Origin: Setophaga petechia | Taxonomy: Eukaryota; Chordata; Aves; Passeriformes; Parulidae | Assembly (NCBI GenBank): GCA_024362935.1 | Contig: JANCRA010000121.1 | Coordinates: forward strand, 1,407,155-1,471,154 | Direction: 5' to 3' | Length of the DNA stretch: 64,000 bases | Part shown: piece by piece, positions 38,504 to 51,317 of the stretch | Layout of the letters: every line of letters starts with the position of its first letter | How positions within the stretch are numbered: the first letter of the stretch is position 1 | Program-made: the position numbers and the translations under genes | Notes under the pieces: generated by a model | The model's database searches: none | Seen by the model: the letters and a program-made list of their open reading frames with translations, nothing else | Told to the model about the DNA's origin: nothing

Positions 38504-40237
38504 ACCTTTGGGGTTTTTAATGGAAGCATGGAAAATCCCCCTGGGATTCCCTGGGCCCAGCCCACCCACCAAGGTATTTCCTGGCCCAAAGGCAGCCCCA
38601 GGCTGAGGCAGGATGAGGCCCAGGTTTGTCACCTCCTCAGCTGGAGCTGTGTCACCCTCACTGTCCAGCAGAGACAGCCCTGGGAGGGTGCACTGTGTCA
38701 TCCCCAGAAAACCTGGGATCTCTGTTCCTCCTGCTTTTTGGAGATTTGAACTTGAAGTGGTGAATTTATATCACTTCCTCCAGTTCTTTGACGTGGGTGG
38801 GAATGAGAGGCTCAACAAAATTTGTCTCCTGTGCTTTGGGCACCTTGGACATTCCTTTAGCAGCCACCACCAGAGCTCCTGGCTGCCAAACATTTCATTT
38901 TTCCTGCTGTGGCACTCCCTGCCCATCAAAATATCTTTCTTTTCAGATTATCAACCTCCTTAACACCAGGTTACCTCACTCAGGCACTTTTTAGGCCATA
39001 AATCAAACCTAAAACACGAGGAGTTGGCTCCTCTTCCACTCTTGTTCCCTCAGCTCCCAAACAGCTCTTTGGAAAGAAGCACATGGAGAGCAGGAATAAA
39101 TCTGGCTTTGAGCTGTAAATAATTCTTAAAGACAAGACCTGAGAGCTGTTATTGGTTAATCATTTCCTCAGTGGATTTGAAATTTCTAGGCTTTGGTATT
39201 TTGGAGGGGAGAGGTGGTGCCAGACATTCACGAGTCATTTTATGGGTTTGGTTTTTCTTTCTCCTCATTTATTCTCACAGTTTTATCAAATCCTCTGGAT
39301 TTCCAGAAATTATAAACCAGTGGCAACTGCAGCGCAGAGGTGCAGCTATTTTACCACTTCCACTGCCCTGTTTGTTGCCTGTTGATGCTCCAAGAGTTTC
39401 CCATGGAGAGCCCAGGGACATCATACCCAAACACAGATTCCAGAGGGATCTCCCTGTTTCTCCACCAGTGTGAAATCTGCTTTCTATTCCAGGCAAATTC
39501 ACAGCTCCAAACCACAGCTCACCCCTCCTTCTGCCCAGCTCACGTGCCATCCACACAGAGTCAAAACTTCAGAGTTTCTGCTTTTAGGGATTTTTTTGTT
39601 CAGAGGGCAGGGATGGGCAGAGCTCTCCCTGCTGTTTTTCCTTTTTTCATTTTTTGAATCAAAGGCAGCAGCTCCAAGCTCACATCTGAAGGTGTTTTCA
39701 CTGAAATGATTGCAGGCAATCATTTGCACTGCCTTTCCTGGAGAATTTAAGCTGTCAGAGCTGCTGGAGAAGTGTTATCCCACCAAGTTTTCCTTCATGT
39801 ATTGGATTGGAGTCCTCTGGACTCCTTCCAGCTCAGGCAAGGATTATTTTCTCCCTTTTCTGTCCTCATCATGGAGATTATTACTCCTGGCTCACCAGGA
39901 TGGATCCTCACTGCCACCTTCCCTGGCCACTTCCCCATCACCACGTCCCCAGTCCCTCATGGAGCATCACATCCCTACCACAGCTCTTCAGTCTTCCCAA
40001 ATCTTCCCAAAATGGAACTCTGATCAAATTAAAAATAGCATTTTTTTTAAAAATAAGGTTATGATATCACAATGAGAAGTTTCTAATCTGAGAAGATCAG
40101 TGAGATTTGGGCTGGGGAGCCCAGACTCTCACAGTTTGGAGTCACTCCAAGGAATCTTGCTCAGATGGAAGTGGTTTCCTTTCCACAGCAACATTCCTGG
40201 ACCATGGAGCTGAACATGGACCAGCTCTTCCCAAAAC

Positions 40238-40345
40238 CCCTTGGAATTGGTTGGAAGGGACCTCAAATCCCACCCAGTGCCACCCCTGCCATGGCAGGGA
40301 CACCTCCACTGTGCCCAGTGTCCAACATGGGCACTGCCAGGGATG
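40238..40345 (-). mobile_element. CR1 LINE 3' fragment
   Basis: An antisense CR1 with GGAATTGGTTGGAAGGGACC, CCACCCCTGCCATGGCAGGG and CACTGCCAGGGATGAA. It lacks about 50 bases of the usual middle section. Confidence 0.85.
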
Positions 40346-40503
40346 AAAATCCAAAATATTCCTGGAAAAGAGGAATAAAAACGAGTGCAGAGTCCACAGA
40401 TGAAGCCAAGAAAATTCCTGGGCACAGGGCAGGGATCAGGAGTTCAGAGCTCAGCCACGCTGAGCCATTTTTCACAGCTTGATGTGGCATTTCTCTGATA
40501 TGC

Positions 40504-40749
40504 ACAGAATTCCTATTAATAAATATACTAAATAAAGCATGACCAAAATTATGGCTTAAAAATGTTGGCCAGGCAAATCATCACCACAGAATTCCTATTA
40601 ATAAATAAGCCAAATAAAGCATGACCAAAATTATGGCTTAAAAATGTTGGCCAGGCAAATCATCACCACAGAATTCCTATTAATAAATGCATTAAATAAA
40701 GCACGACCAAATTTATTGCTTAAAATTCTCAGCTGGACAAGTCACCACC
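40504..40749 (+). repeat. 82-bp tandem triplication
   Basis: Three copies start with ACAGAATTCCTATTAATAAA at 40504, 40586 and 40668. The first two are nearly identical; the third is more diverged at its end. Each unit contains AATAAA twice by chance of its AT-rich sequence. Confidence 0.95.
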
Positions 40750-41822
40750 ATGAAATCTCCATCATGAGGACAGACAAGGGAGGAAATTCACAATTTCAAC
40801 CCCACACAGAATTTTTTACTCTTGTGAAATGCAGGAAAGTAACTCCAAGAGAGATATAATTGTTTCTAAACTCCCTGGAATCAAAAGAAAGAGGGATCTG
40901 TTCCATGCACAAAAATCATTTGGCCTCTCCAAGACTCTAACTTAATTTTTGTCACCAAAAATGACTCTGAAATTCCCCAGGAAGCTGGCAGAGAAAAGGG
41001 TGGGTGTGGTTTAATTTCATAACATTTAAATAATAAACTCCATTTTCTTTTTTAGGGTCTCTCTTTGTGTCAGTTCTGACTGATCTGCCATAAAAATGTG
41101 ACCTTCCAAGAGTATTTCTAGTTTTGTAAAAAATTCATTTATTTTAGGTCTTTAATTATTAATTACTCAGGAATCTGTGGATTAGAGCTGATAGTTAAAA
41201 CAAGATCAATCCAGTGAACTGTCTCAGAGAAAAAAATCCCCAAAATTAAATCCCAGCACTTCACAGATCACAACAGAATTTTCCATTCACAGTTTGGTTT
41301 TTTTTTCCCCCTCACATTTCCAAAATAAATTAATGAAGCATTTTGCTATAGAGAACAAATGTTTTGTTCATCTGGAGATTTGCTTGAAATAAGTTGAAAA
41401 AAACCCATTTTTGCTCAAGTTTGCAGATAATGAACAAATTCAGGCATCAAATTAAATCAGTTCTCCTGCTGTAAAATGGAATAGGCATTAATTTTTGTTA
41501 TTTTAATAAAAAAACACTGCTGGAGATATCTGGAAATGAAGAAATGAGTCAGTCACTGCCAGACTTTGATCACAGATAAAATTGAACTATTCCCAATCTG
41601 ACATTCTGTACATTTTCCTCAAAAAAATGGATTTTGGGGAGGGTTTGGACCAAAATGTCAAGGACCCACTTGGGATTTAGGAAGTAGAGGCTCAAATTCC
41701 TGCTGGATCTGACTCAGAGGGAGTTTTTTAATCTTGGAATATTTTAAATGTGGAATTGCAGATGCTCAAACCACATCTCCTTCCTCACCTGGCAGGTTCC
41801 ACCCAGCAGAGGACAAATTACC

Positions 41823-42562
41823 AAAGTGGAGGAGGAAAAAGGAGAAAAGAGGGAAAATGGGGGTAAGGAGAAAGGGGAAAAAATAAAGAGAAAAGGAAAA
41901 GGAGTGGGGGAAAATGAGGAAAATTTAAAATGGAAGAAATTTAAAAAGGGAAAAAAAGGGAGAGAGTCAAAAAGGGGGGAAAGGGAGAAATTTTTTTTAA
42001 AAAAAAGAAAAATGGAAAAAAAGAAAAATTGCAAAAAAGGAAAGAGAAAAAGGGGAAAACAGGAAAAGTGGAAAGGGAGGTAAGGAAAATAGAAGGATTG
42101 GGGGAAGGGGAAAAGTGAGGAAAAAAGGAAAAAAAGAGAATAAAGGGTAAAAGGGAGGAGGGGGGAGAGAGAAAATGGAAAATCTGAAAAAAGAAAGAGA
42201 AAGGAAAGAGGGGAAAAGAGGAAAAGTGGAAAGGGGGGAAAAAGGAAAATGGAAAGATGGGGAAGGGGGAAAGTGGGGAAAAAGGAAAAAAAGAAAAGGA
42301 AATAAAAGGTAAAAGGGAATAAAAGGTAAAAGGGAGGAAGGGGAAGAGAGAAAATGGAAAATCTGCAAAAAAAAAAAGAGAAAGGAAAGAGGGGAAAAGA
42401 GGAAAAGTGGAAAGGGGGAAAAAGGAAGATGGAAAGATGGGGAAGGGGAAAAGTGGGGAAAAAAGGAAAAAAAGAAAAGGGGATAAAAGGTAAAAGGGAA
42501 TAAAAAGTAAAAAGGAGGAAGGGGAAGAGAGAAAATGGAAAATCTGCAAAAAATGAGAAAGA
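41823..42562 (+). repeat. Polypurine tract with ~180-bp internal period
   Basis: About 740 bp almost free of pyrimidines on the + strand. A longer unit marked by GAGAGAAAATGGAAAATCTG recurs at about 42170, 42348 and 42528. The opposite strand reads as Phe/Ser/Pro-rich open frames, which is a compositional artefact. Confidence 0.93.
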
Positions 42563-44095
42563 AAAGAGAGGAAGACAACAGAAAAGATAAACTCATTCCC
42601 AGAAGGGTAAGAAATAATAATGTATAACCAAATATCAAACTCATTTTTTCTGCATTTCTGCCTGAATCCCAGAAGTTTAATATTAACAGCACTGGGTTAG
42701 AAACTTAGGAAATTGTATCTGCCTTAAAATACTCACAGAGAAATTTAGGAATAAAGGAATAAAACAATATTTGCTCAGATCATCTCAGTAAATAAACAAG
42801 AACCATAAAAATTCCTGATTTTCCTGGGTCACCCCCAGTGTGTCCCTGTCCCTGTCCTGCCAGGCAAGAGCAGATTTGAGACAGAAATGATTCCAAACAC
42901 CTGGCAGTGGGTAAATATCAGAGTATTCCATTTAACAATCACATTAAATAATGTATTTTTGAGAGCCAATCAAAGAAAAAAAATATATGAAAATATGTTC
43001 TAGGGAAATAATTTCAAATGAGGTGATCTCAGTCTCTAGGACAGCCTGAAAGTTGCTTTTGCACATTTTCAGGGAGCTTTTTCTCACATTATATCAATAT
43101 TTATTTCACTTTATACCTCCTCTAAATGTTGCACCAGCAGATTACCATGGAACACTACAATCAGCTTTCAAACGACAAAATATTTCTTTAAATGTGCTGT
43201 ATAATTAGGAAAATTTTAATTTTAATTTACCAGAACTCAATTTCTCAATGAGAACTCAGCCTTTTATTCCATCCCTTGTCCATTAGTCCTGCACTAAATC
43301 CTGCCCATCCTTTGGGCCACATCCCTGCTCCTCACTCTTCAAATTCTTTAAAATTTACCTCTGAAAACCCAAGAGAATGAACTCCAAACCTTATTTGATC
43401 ATTATTTGGAGTGGAATAAACTGAATTGAAGTCGCTGAAATTTTGAGTGAAGTGCCACAAACTGATTCTGTGCAATCAAACAAATCCACTTCACATTAAT
43501 CCAGCAGCTAATTTAGATAAATTTCCCTAAGCAGACAAATCTCAGCTGCAACGAGAGACAGAGATAACAGAATATGAAAAGGCAGCAATGCAGAATTTTT
43601 GTTAAATTGGATAAGGCTTCAATATCAGTAAATACCATTATTGTGGTTTTTGTAACACTAAAAAAGTAGAAGTTTCATAGAGGAAAATTAAATCTGTACA
43701 TAAACCTATAATGTTTATTATTTATGGAGAGTTACTCTCCAATGCAGAAGAGAATCAGGAGGAAGAAAAGAACACTTTTGATAATTCACACTTTTCATTT
43801 ATAATCTAGAAATTTGCATTTAGATATAAATTCCATTTGAATTTCTGGGCCTTGAGTTCTGAGTGGAGCTGTAGGAACGGACAGGGGAGGAGGAGGGAGA
43901 AGGATTTGAGTTTTCCCCATGGGGTGGGACAGAAATGGGGACGGGTGGGGAGGAGAGGAGGGATCCAGGAGAACACAGGAGCTCCCCCAGCACACTTGGA
44001 GGGAAATCCTCTGGGGAAAAAGCTGCAGGAGCAGCTCCAGAGGGATCTCCAGGAGGTGCCACTGCACAAACCCAGAGGGAGGGAGAAACCAGGAG

Positions 44096-45786
44096 GTTTC
44101 CAAAAGCTCCAGGAGGTTTGGAGCTCCAAAAGCTCCAGGAGGTTTGGAGTTCCAAAAGCTCCAAGGGTTTTGGGTGTTCCTAATGCTCCAGGAGGTTTGA
44201 AGTCCCAAAGGCTCCAGGAGGTTTGGAGCTCCAAAGGCTCCAAGAGGTTTGGTGTTCCAAAGGCTCCAGAAGATTTGGGTGTTCCCAAGGTTCCAGGAGT
44301 GTTCCAAAGGCTCCAGGAGGTTTGGGTGTTCCAAAGGCTCCAGATTTTGGGGTGTTCCAAAGGCTCCAGGAGGTTTGGGTGTTCCAAAGGCTCCAGATTT
44401 TGGGGTGTTCCAAAGGCTCCAGGAGGTTTGGAGTTCCAAAGGCTCCAGGAGGAGGTTTGGAGTTCCAAAAGCTCCAGGAGGTTTGGAGTTCCAAAAGCTC
44501 CAGGAGGTTTGGAGTTCCAAAAGCTCCAGGAGGTTTGGAGTTCCAAAAGCTCCAGGGGTTTTGGGTGTTCCTAATGCTCCAGGAGGTTTGAAGTCCCAAA
44601 GGCTCCAGGAGATTGGGTTTTCCAAAGTCTCCAAGGAGTTTGGGTGTTCTCAAGGCTCCAGAGGTTTGGTGTTCCCAAGGCTCCAGAGGTTTGGTGTTCC
44701 CAAGGCTCCAGGAGTTTTGGGTGTTCCCAAGGGTCCGGGAGGAGGCTGGGTGTTCCTAAGACTCCAGGAGTTTGGTGTTCCAAAGGCTCCAGGAGTTTGG
44801 TGTTCCAAAGGCTCCAGGAGGTTTGGGTGTTCCAAAGGCTCCAGGAGGTTTGGGTGTTCCAAAGGCTCCAGGAGTTTGGGAGTTCCAAAGGCTCCAGGAG
44901 GAGGTTTGGTGTTCCAGGGGGTTTAGGGTTCCACAGGCTCCAGAAAGTTTGGGTGTTCCAAAAGCTCCAGGGGGTTTGGGTGTTCCAAAGGCTTCATGGC
45001 TTTGGTGTTGCAAAGGCTCCAGGAGTTTTTGGTGTTCCACAGGCTCCAGGAGGTTTGCTGTTCCAAAAGCTCCAGGAGGTTTGGAGTCCCACAGGCTTCG
45101 GGAGGTTGGGTTTTCCAAAGTCTCCAAGGGGTTTGGGTGTTCCCAAGGCTCCAGGAGTGTTCCCAAGGCTCCAGAGGTTTGGTGTCCCCAAGACTCCAGG
45201 AGTTTTCGGTGTTCCAAAAGCTCCAGGACTTTGGGTGTTCCAAAAGCTCCAGGACTTTGGGTGTTCCAGGAGTTTTGGGTGTTCCCAAGGGTCCAGGAGG
45301 AGGTTGGGTGTTCCTAAGACTCCAGGAGGTTTGGGTGTTTCTAAGGCTCCAGGAGTTTGGGAGTTCCAAAAGCTCCAGGAGGTTTGGTGTTCCAGGAAGT
45401 TTGGGTGTTCCAAAGGCTCCAGGAGTTTGGGAGTTCCAAAGGCTCCAGGAGGAGGTTTGGTGTTCCAGGGGGTTTAGGGTTCCAAAAGCTCCAGGGGGTT
45501 TGGGTGTTCCAAAAGCTCCAGGAGGTTTGCTGTTCCAAAAGCTCCAGGAGGAGGTTTGGTGTTCCAAAAGCTCCAGGAGTTTGGGAGTTCCACAGGCTCC
45601 AGGAGCTTTGGAGCTCCAAAGGCTCCAAGAGGTTTGGAGTTCCAAAGGCTCCAGAAGATTTGGATGTTCCCAAGGTTCCAGGAGTGTTCCAAAGGCTCCA
45701 GGAGGAGGTTTGCAGTTCCAAATGCTCCAGGAGGTTTGGGTGTTCCAAAGGCTCCAGGAGGTTTGGAATTCCAACAGCTCCAACAC
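44096..45786 (+). repeat. 27-bp minisatellite, about 60 copies
   Basis: Unit CCAAAGGCTCCAGGAGGTTT-GGGTGTT repeated for 1.7 kb. Variants include AAAGCT/AAGGCT, GGAGTT/GGTGTT, and units expanded by GGA (AGGAGGAGG). The period of 27 is a multiple of three, so frames stay open on both strands (for example repeats of VPKAPGGLG). These are not genes. Confidence 0.95.
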
Positions 45787-45806
45787 CAAGCTGGGGCACA
45801 CAGGGG

Positions 45807-46208
45807 TATTGTATTTTTGGGGTGCTCTGTGGCAGGAAGGAATGATGGATCTGACTCCGTGTTCTCAGAAGGTTAATTTATTATTTTATGATACTATATT
45901 ATATTAAAGAATGCTAAACTATACTAAAGGATACAGATAGAAGGCTAAAAAAAAAATAATGAAAACTGGTTATTCTCTCCAGAATCCTGACACAGCTTGG
46001 CCCTGGTTGGCCAAAGAGTCAAAACAACTCCCAGCAGAATCCAGTGGAACAATCACCTGTGGTAAACAATCTCCAAACACATCCCACATCAGCACAACAC
46101 AGGAGAAGCAAATGAGATAATTGTTGTTTTCATTTTCTCTGAGGCTTCTCAGCTTCCCAGGAGAAAAACCCCGGGCACAGGGATATTCCAGAGAATGTGA
46201 ATGCCACA
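45807..46208 (-). mobile_element. Solo LTR (ERVK-like), boundaries tentative
   Basis: Read on the - strand, it starts TGTGGCATTCACATTCTC (46208) and runs through TCTCCTGGGAAGCTGAGAAG and ATGATTTAGCATTC-type AT-rich sequence to CAGAGCACCCC and AAAATACAATA. It resembles the LTRs at 18714 and 24067 in the AGAAGCCTCAGAG start and the AT-rich poly(A) region. The flanks CAGGGG (45801-45806) and CGGGGG (46209-46214) may be a 6-bp duplication with one change. It abuts the 27-bp minisatellite. Confidence 0.78.
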
Positions 46209-46388
46209 CGGGGGAGCATCCCAGGATTTTCCTGCAGGGAAATCTCTCCCATCCCTTCTGCTCCAGGGAGAGCAGGGGACAAGGGACAGCACAGGGGACA
46301 GGGGGAGGTGGCACTGCTGAGGAGGGGCAGGAGGGACATGTGGGGAGTGCTCGTGCTGTAGAAAATGTCCCCAAGCCCACACAGCCTG

Positions 46389-46560
46389 GTGCTCCCCTTC
46401 CACTCATTTTTGTCCTCATCCTGTCTCAAAGACTGGAAAAACTCCTGTCCTTGCCTATCAAAAATCAGAATTGCATCAGAAGGGTGGATGGATTTCACAA
46501 GGGGTTTTATTCCTTTCCTTTTTTGTGGCTCCCTTTAAATTCTTCTCTTTCTTTGAGCTT
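46389..46560 (+). repeat. Unnamed ~175-bp dispersed repeat, copy 1
   Basis: Similar to 48603-48776 in the same orientation. Shared blocks are AATCAGAATTGCAT, AGAAGGGTGGATGGATTTC and TTGTGGCTCCCTTTAAATTC, with the same order and spacing apart from small indels. I do not recognise the family. Confidence 0.8.
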
Positions 46561-46985
46561 TATATTGCCCAGGAGAAAAGGAGGAGACAGAACCAAAACT
46601 CCCTGAGGGATCAGCCAGGAGCCCTTCCAGGGGCAGGGATAGAAGGGAATTAAAGGGGAAAAAAACCCAAAAACCCACAAAAGTAAAATTCATTTTCCAT
46701 GAATTGTTTTTCTTGTTCTCCAGATTTCTGGCTGTTTTTCTGCTTTTTCCAAACGCTGAAAATTGTGGATTATTTGGAAGTTTGCTTGATGTAAGAATTG
46801 CCAGGCCAGAGGTGGAACTTTACCTGAACTGCACTGAATATTCAGATTGAATGGTTGATTCAAACTGTTCTTGCTAAAAAGAATGAAAAATGGGTTAAAA
46901 TTTGAGCAAATTCTGTGTGCCAAAAAAATGCCTCAATCCTGGGATTATGAATCATTAAAACACAAACCAAGGCCTACACCTGACA

Positions 46986-47300
46986 GTATATTATATTATA
47001 TTATATTATATTATATTATATTATATTATATTATATTATATTATATTTATTATATTATATTGTATTAATTATATTATATTATATTAATTACATTATATTA
47101 TATTATATTATATTTATTATATTTATTATATTATATTGTATTAATTATATTATATTATATTATATTAATTACATTATATTTATTATATTATATTATATTA
47201 TATTATATTATATTATATTGTATACAATACATACAATGTATTTATATCTATTTTATATGTATTATATACATTATATTATGTATATAATACATATAAAATA
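46986..47300 (+). repeat. TTATA pentanucleotide microsatellite
   Basis: A near-perfect TTATA/ATATT repeat up to about 47222, with a few TTAATTA interruptions, decays into TATAC/ATATA sequence. Confidence 0.95.
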
Positions 47301-47708
47301 CAAAAATCTGAAAATCAGGCTCTGAGATTTATATTTTTGTGGAAAAAAAAGAACAGGAGAAAGAGAATTTTCTGTTATTCAGTCCCCTGCTGGTATTAAA
47401 GAGCTGAGTGCACTCAGATCCAGTTTTATATGATGTCCACAGATTATTAATCCCTTCACCCCAAATTTCACATCACATAAATGAACTCCTGGAAAAGGGA
47501 CAGAGATGGCAAAAAGAATCACTGACTTTTCAGGGAAAATTATCACCTTGCACAGAACTGAGGGAAAATTTGCCTTTATACCAAGAAATCACAAACCCAC
47601 ACCCTCCAAAACCAGGAGCAGTTATTTGCATTAACATTGTGGTGTTGCTGGTAAATGTTTTGCTAAAATGTGCTGGGAGAAGAACAAGAAAGCAACATTT
47701 TTATCAGT

Positions 47709-47910
47709 GTTTGAATTCTGGTTGGTTGGTTGGTTTGGGGTTTTTTGGGGTTTTTTTTTGGTGGTTTTGGAGGCTTTTGTGGTTTTGGTTTATTTTGTGG
47801 GGGGGTTTTGGGTTTTTTGCTGTTGTTTTTGGATTTGGAGGTTTTTTTGTTTGTTTTTGGGTTGGTTTTTTTGGGTTTTTTTGGTTGTTTTTTGGGGTTT
47901 TTTCTCAAGG
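47709..47910 (+). repeat. G/T-only tract
   Basis: About 200 bp almost entirely G and T on the + strand (GGTTGGTTGGTTTGGGG, then TTTTGGGG and TTTTGGTT runs). It has many G3-G7 runs and so G-quadruplex potential on the + strand. The overlapping open frames (Trp/Phe/Gly-rich, Lys/Pro-rich on the other strand) are compositional. Confidence 0.92.
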
Positions 47911-48267
47911 GAATTGAAGCTGTTGTGACACCATATCAGGAAATTTGGTGCCCTGAGCTCAGGGGTGTGCAGGGATTCCTTTCCCAAATGAGCAGAGCTG
48001 GATGCACCATCCTGGGTAAATTTGGGTTATTTGGAGCAGCAACAACAAAAGCAAGGAAATTCTCTGGTTTGGAGAAGTCCTGGTGGTTCTCAGTGAACAG
48101 CAGGAAATACGAGGAGGTTTTATGTGGGACAGTTCATTTCTAGGGGGGTTGTGTATGTTTGGTCGTGTTCTGATCCATGAAAATTGATGTTTTCCTCTAA
48201 ATGCCTTAAGATTTGGAGTACTTGGAAGTGTCCATGCTACCACTGGTTCACAATTTTCCATTTTCAC

Positions 48268-48425
48268 ACGGAAGGTGGGAAAAGCCCTTCAGGATCACCC
48301 AGTGCCACCATCCCCAGCCCCACCAGCATCACCCCAATCCCTGTCCCCAAGGGCCACATCCAGACTGCTCTGGGACAATTCAGTGACTCCAAACCTCCTC
48401 CAGGACAGCCTGGATTTTTATATTA
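48268..48425 (-). mobile_element. Diverged CR1 3' fragment
   Basis: An antisense CR1 of an older type: GGGAAAAGCCCTTCAGGATC, CCCAAGGGCCACATCCAGAC and CCTCCAGGACAGCCTGGATT blocks in the expected order. Confidence 0.72.
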
Positions 48426-48602
48426 ATACTGAAAAGCAGAGGAAAGTGGGGGTTTTTGGTAAATATTTCTGCTATAAAGTGCAAATCAGTCAGAGAGGCT
48501 CAAATCATGCACAGAGATGGGAAGAAAAGAGGGAACTCAGCCAGACTCTTCCTTCAGCTGTATTTCATGGAAAGATCCCTGTTACCAGCCCAGTGTTCCC
48601 TT

Positions 48603-48776
48603 CTCCACTCGTTTTTTCCCTCCATATCCCCACCCTATCTCAGGAAAAACCCCTGTCCTTGTCTATTAAAAATCAGAATTGCATGAGAAGGGTGGATGGA
48701 TTTCCTAAGGGAAAAAAAAAAGGAGTAAAACCTTTTTTCTTTGTGGCTCCCTTTAAATTCTTCACTTTCTTTGAGC
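48603..48776 (+). repeat. Unnamed ~175-bp dispersed repeat, copy 2
   Basis: Partner of 46389-46560, about 2.2 kb downstream and in direct orientation. It carries an extra A-rich stretch (GGGAAAAAAAAAAGGAG) in the middle. Confidence 0.8.
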
Positions 48777-49870
48777 TTCATCCCCTCCCCTCTGCTCCTG
48801 TCACGTTCCACCCTTGACTGATGTGTCCAAGTGCTCCTGCTCTGGACCCTGGATCAGGTCCAGCCACCTGACACAGCTCAGCTGTTTCTCCAAGGTTTTT
48901 CCTCTGCTCTGGGCTTGGCCAGCTCCAGAAACCTTCACTTGCTACGGGACCCCCAGCTCTAGAAAGCTGCATTTTGTGTTCCATTCCTGCAGAGGCAGGA
49001 CTGAGAAGCATCCCCTGCAGAGATGCCTTTGCTATTTTTGCAGATCCCCCCGGCAGCATTTGTGCTCTCAGGTTTCCCCCCCGGGTGGCTGTGGGATTTT
49101 TCCCGTGTCTCTCATTATTAATAGCAGCTCCTCCTTCGTATCTCTTACCTCAAATCCACTCTCAGTTATTTCTGTGTCGACAGTTGCAGCCTCTGCACTT
49201 TATCTGATCCATCAAGTGTGGCTTTCCCCTTCTGGAATTCTGCTCTGCTGGTGCATCCTGGTCTGAGTTAGAACTTCTGCCTTCCTGCCCCAGAAACAGC
49301 ACAAATCCCACTTTTGCTGCAGTGGAGCTTTTAAAGCTCCCCAGTGAACATCAAATCATCTTTTTGGTTTTCCCAAGTTGTGGAATTCAGCCTTGGGAAG
49401 TTTCTCTGCCCGTGGTTCACCCAGACAAAATCCAGAATTCTGGGTTTGGACTCTGGGATTTTTGTTTCTTCAGCAGAGTCTGGTGAGCTTTTCCTTTGTC
49501 TCGTACTTGAGATAAATCCCAAACTCCTCAGCTCCTCCTGTTCCCACAGGGAAGGAGCAGGGACACCCATTGAGCAGAACTGGAATAATTTGTCTTATTT
49601 GCTGGGTCAGTTGTGCTCAAAAGAGAAATTATTCCAACAGAAGCAAAAAGACTGAAACAATCTTTTATAAAAAGCTCCCTTATCACAGATTTTTGCAGCA
49701 GGGTTTGTAACTCAGGAAAAACTGGAGTTTGTCTGAAGCTTCCTTGTCAGAATCAGAGCCTTGACACAAAATCAGGGGTCACCATCACTCCAGAGCTGAG
49801 GGAGGGGCTGCACACACTTGAATTTACTCTCCTCACGACAAGGGGATGTGTCCAAAGATCTTTCCTTTCA

Positions 49871-50465
49871 CAGAATCCCAGACTGGTTTGGGTTGAAAGG
49901 GACCTCAAAACCCACCCAGTGCCACCCCTGCCATGGCAGGGACACCTCCCACTGTCCCAGGCTGCTCCAGCCCCAGTGTCCAGCCTGGCCTTGGGCACTG
50001 CCAGGGATCCAGGGGCTCCACAGCTGCTCTGGGAATTCTATTCCAGAGCCTCCCAACCCTCACAGGGAGAAAAGTTTTCCCAATTTTCTGATCTAAACCT
50101 GTAATTTTTCAGTGTGGAGCCATTCCCTGTGTGCTGTCCCTGCATCCCCTGGCAATTGTCTCTCTCCAGCTTTCCTGGGGCTCCTGCAGGCCCTGCAAGG
50201 CCACCCTGAGCTCAGCCCAAAGCTTCTCCTGTGCAGGTGAACAATGCCAGCTGTGCCAGCCTTTCCTCCCAGCACAGCTGCTCCATCCCTCTGCCCATCC
50301 TGGAGCCTCCTCTGGGCTCTCTGCAGCAGCTCCAGCTCCTCCCTGGGCTGGGGCAGCTCTGCAGGTGGGGAATCACCTGAGGGGGCACAGGGGCACAATC
50401 CCAATCCCAATCCCAATCCCAATCCCTTTCCAGCTGCCCACACAGCTTTGGATGAAGACACAGAT
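49871..50465 (-). mobile_element. CR1 LINE fragment (long copy)
   Basis: An antisense CR1 of about 600 bp starting AGAATCCCAGACTGGTTTGG. It is the same subfamily and extent as 27888-28490. Near its end it contains an expanded CCCAAT hexamer run (about 50398-50428), where the other copy has only two or three units. Confidence 0.92.
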
Positions 50466-51317
50466 AAATATTCTCTTCTTTTCCTAAATTAGTTCTTGAG
50501 GGGAGATCCCACCAGGGTGTGTGGGATTAAACCAACACCATCCCAGTTCATAAATACACCATCAGTGTCCCAGGGCAAACCAGATTAATTTAAATTTTCC
50601 CTTTAAGAGAACACCTTAAAGAGAAGTTAAACCAACTAAAAGTGAAAAGAATGAATGCTGAGGCACTTGTTTTAACTTCTGCAGCCTCAATGCAAAGCAT
50701 GAGGCCCAGCAGGATTTGGAAGGCTGCTGCTTCTAAAGATAGGCTCAGAATCTGGGAGTGCTGAGGGCTGGAGAGCAGCAGCTAAAATTAGACCCCAGCA
50801 GACCATGTCAGATGTGTCAGGAACCCACTGCAACTTCAATATTTTGAATGTTTTTCAGGCAGGCCCTTCCACCCAGGCAGAGTGAAGTTTATTTCAGGTA
50901 ATGATGGGGAGTTACTGCTGAGAATTTTTCCAAATTTGAGGAAAAGCAAGTCAGGAGAAATGGCCCTGCTCAGATCTGCTTTTTGCTCCTTCTCCCATTA
51001 CCCCTCCTAAATCCTTGGTTGGATTTTAAACCACGCCTGCCCCAGCTCCCAGATGTGGGAGTTTGGCCAGAGCTCAAGAAAAGAGGGAAAGGAGCTGGGG
51101 CTGGACCTGGATTGGGATCAGGGAGAAGCTGCAGGGCAGCCCTGGGAGCCCTTACATGGACCCAGAACGGGATCTCCTGGGCACCTCCTCCCAAATCCCA
51201 CAGGCCCCAAGGATGCCCAAGCAGCTTTTTGTGCCTGGAAGTAGCCAAGGAGTTTTTCCTAACCTTCAATAATTGGGATTGATGTCCCCAGGGCTGAGGG
51301 GGCTCTCCTCAGGGAGG

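Noticed and set aside
40504..40749. Regulatory array of poly(A) signals (AATAAA repeated)
   Set aside because: The hexamers are part of an AT-rich 82-bp duplicated unit. There is no evidence of transcription ending there.
41941..42692. Phe/Ser/Pro-rich open frames on the - strand
   Set aside because: Reverse complement of a polypurine tract. No stop codon can easily form there.
43795..45907. Multiple 200-300 codon open frames over the 27-bp minisatellite
   Set aside because: The unit length is a multiple of three and lacks stops. Frames exist on both strands at once, which marks repeat artefact rather than a collagen-like gene.
47408..47928. 169-codon open frame with a Trp/Phe/Gly-rich end
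   Set aside because: Its second half is the G/T-only tract and its first half has no similarity to known proteins.
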